From Lelliottia wanjuensis (lineage in GTDB: Bacteria; Pseudomonadota; Gammaproteobacteria; Enterobacterales; Enterobacteriaceae): a DNA stretch of 64,000 nt. The stretch covers positions 1 to 64,000 of the forward strand of contig NZ_JASSOT010000055.1 of NCBI RefSeq assembly GCF_030238365.1. Direction: 5' to 3'. The translations under genes and the position numbers were made by a program. Every line of letters begins with the position of its first letter. Within the stretch, counting starts at the first letter, position 1. The notes below the pieces were generated by a model. That model was not told the DNA's origin, did not search any database, and saw only the letters and a list, made by a program, of their open reading frames with translations. Of the stretch, positions 62,722-64,000 are shown one piece after another.

Positions 62722-63335
62722 CGGAGCTCCCTCTTCAGCTCGTCGAACAGCATTCTCAGCAAGGCCGGGGAGAGTGCGCCACTCAGCTTTACAGTGCCGC
62801 CGGGTAATACCACTTCACAGCACAGTGCGCTGTCTGGCTCCACCTGTGCAGGTTGTAGCGGTGTGGCGTCAACGATAGCACTCCGGGGCTCGGCGATCTC
62901 CACCGGCATCAGCACGAGGGCAGCATTCTGCCTGTTTTCCCCCTGTTCTTCCTGATGTTTGCGCCGCCAGTTAAATAGCAGGTTGTTGTTGATCCCGTGT
63001 TCACGCGCGAGTTGGGCGATGTTTATCCCGGGTTGCATGGAGAGCTCAACGAGATGCCGTTTAAATTCCGGGGTAAAGTTAGGCCTGCGACGTCTTCCTG
63101 AAGAGGGTTGACTGGCGCGGGAGATATTACGTTCTGAAGAATAGAGTTTTTGCTCCAGTTCGCAGGCGGTCATTTCGCCGGGTAAGGGCCAGGGCAAGCC
63201 ACTTTCCTCAAAGCGCCGGAAAAATTTGTACCCTGTGGATTCATTAAGCCCCAGTTGTTTGCATGCCGTACCACGACTGAAGTTTTGCCCATAATGAAGC
63301 CGGAGAAGCGCTTCCATCCACTGCTGTCTTTCCAT
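62718..63335 (-). CDS. tnpA: IS66 accessory protein TnpA
   Basis: An IS66 TnpA with a helix-turn-helix region: FTPEFKRHLVELSMQPGINI and AQLAREHGINNNLLFNWRRKH. The start is uncertain: ATG 63335 gives MERQQWMEALLRLHYG (205 aa); an ATG at 63371 would add 12 residues. The protein is longer at the N-terminus than many TnpA (an extra HTH-like block SRGTACKQLGLNESTGYKFF). Intact. Confidence 0.85.
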   Translation of the reverse strand: MERQQWMEALLRLHYGQNFSRGTACKQLGLNESTGYKFFRRFEESGLPWPLPGEMTACELEQKLYSSERNISRASQPSSGRRRRPNFTPEFKRHLVELSMQPGINIAQLAREHGINNNLLFNWRRKHQEEQGENRQNAALVLMPVEIAEPRSAIVDATPLQPAQVEPDSALCCEVVLPGGTVKLSGALSPALLRMLFDELKRELR

Positions 63336-63425
63336 AAGGTAATGTCCATTAATTTGAAAAATGATGGACATTAATTTTCAGCATACAGGGAGCTTTCTAC
63401 CAGACGTCGGTAACGGGACGCTTAC

Positions 63426-64000
63426 ACAGCGTCTGCCTTTACTGATCGTAGAAAAATCCATGTTTCCGACGTAGAACCCATTTATGCGTTACAGCGGAGG
63501 AAAGGAAAGTTGACAGTTATCGCAACTACCCGGTCACTACCCCAAGCAAAGTGGTAGCTATACCAATTAGCTTTCCCCTTGTGACGAACCTAGGCAGTGA
63601 TTGGCCCTTTTAGCTATGCTCCATTCTCCGTATTGATGTCATGCAAACTGGCCGCTCTCGACTAATACGCAACCATATTAGCAATGTCTGCTCCTGACAC
63701 ATATCAGGTTGTCGATTATGGTAGCGTTTGGTGCTGAATTTATATTCAGGATTGTTGCTGCACTGACATTAAATATCTTCACCCTGTAACGAGTACCTAT
63801 CCTGATGAGCAGTTTCATCACCAGTGCACAGCGTTAAAACCTTTCTGTTGATCCGTCAAAACCCGATAGTCCGACATTGTGAGGGGCTGACATGCAGTAG
63901 AGCCCAGCCTCCACTCGCGGGGGAGCAACCCGTCGTCAGCATGAGGTATTCCGGTGGGGAATTTTCATTAAAAGGCCACAATCCAAAAGGCCGGGAAGGG
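63426..64000. other. unassigned sequence to the right of the IS66 element
   Basis: 575 bp with no gene I can support and no match to ICE genes. From about 63870 to 63945 it becomes GC-rich with nested inverted repeats (GCTGAC ... GTCAGC closing GGGCT/AGCCC and CTCC/GGAG), which could be a structured RNA. It does not continue the reading frame cut by the IS element. Confidence 0.4.

Larger units (their letters stand above)
60712..63425 (-). mobile_element. IS66-family insertion sequence (2714 bp)
   Basis: Terminal inverted repeats of 28 bp with one mismatch lie at 60712-60739 and 63398-63425, starting GTAAGCGTCCCGTT, a typical IS66-family end. Inside are tnpA, tnpB and tnpC in the usual order on the minus strand. 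Subterminal ATGGACAT repeats occur at both ends. The 8 bp outside each end differ (GGCATTAC left, ACAGCGTC right), so no target duplication remains. Confidence 0.9.

Noticed and set aside
63426..64000. Group II intron 5' end
   Set aside because: The usual GTGCG-type start and domain I landmarks are not visible, and no reverse transcriptase is in the window.

Overview
The window looks like an enterobacterial (Enterobacterales) chromosome with stacked accessory DNA. The evidence is a type VI secretion locus, an R478-type tellurite/stress (ter) cluster, an SPI-7/PFGI-1-type integrative conjugative element (ICE) and an IS66-family element. No rRNA, tRNA, CRISPR array or integrase is visible, so the species and the ICE attachment site cannot be fixed from this window.

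Layout. (1) 1-2626, minus strand: start of a T6SS operon, tssB-tssC-tssK, with tssK cut by the window edge. (2) 2.6-4.4 kb: an AT-rich spacer, a small unknown gene and a HAD phosphatase. (3) 4.5-11.0 kb, minus strand: terZABCDE, an intrinsic terminator, an unrecognised membrane protein and terF. A divergent promoter region with three AATCAT/ATGATT palindromes separates this from (4) 11.3-18.0 kb, plus strand: the Ter-linked biosynthetic operon (ATP-grasp, PRTase-TRSP, HAD, StiP/PELOTA, CitE-like lyase, DUF4236 protein) ending in terW. (5) 18.5-24.7 kb, plus strand: terY, terX, two more TerY-like vWA proteins, a PP2C phosphatase and a protein kinase, which together form a phosphorylation module. 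(6) 24.8-26.6 kb, minus strand: a 107-aa unknown, a 303-aa unknown and a secreted SNase-type nuclease that has lost its 5' end. (7) 26.6-27.8 kb: debris with repeats resembling the ends of an IS21-type element. (8) 27.8-60.7 kb, plus strand: ICE backbone with visibly higher GC. It runs from AlpA, ParB, DUF2857, zinc finger, PFL_4669, DUF3158, SSB, STY4534-like and ArdC through the conjugation genes (PilL, TIGR03759, lytic transglycosylase, PFL_4695, TraD, TIGR03747, RAQPRD, TIGR03758/3745/3750, PFL_4703, TIGR03749/3752/3751, VirB4-like ATPase, TIGR03757/3756/3755, TraG-N). (9) 60,712-63,425: an IS66 element with clear terminal inverted repeats that cuts an ICE gene. (10) 63.4-64.0 kb: unidentified non-coding sequence.

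The ICE transfer operon is interrupted three times by lower-GC cargo placed between genes that are normally adjacent or close: a possible PD-(D/E)xK nuclease plus a coiled-coil membrane protein (41.56-42.68 kb, opposite strand); a 5-methylcytosine methyltransferase with a probable restriction endonuclease partner (50.4-52.5 kb); and a phage-derived spanin pair followed by two unknown genes preceded by a 28-bp repeat pair (58.1-60.2 kb). The cargo at 41.6 kb and the genes at 58.8-60.2 kb are the best candidates for undescribed systems.

Functional reading. The ter genes form one coordinated stress-response island: TerD-family Ca-binding proteins, the TerC membrane protein, a predicted nucleoside-like metabolite pathway, and vWA/PP2C/kinase signalling. 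The ICE segment carries replication, partition and mating-pair genes, but no relaxase, integrase, ParA, topoisomerase III or pilin genes are seen here, so its mobility cannot be judged.
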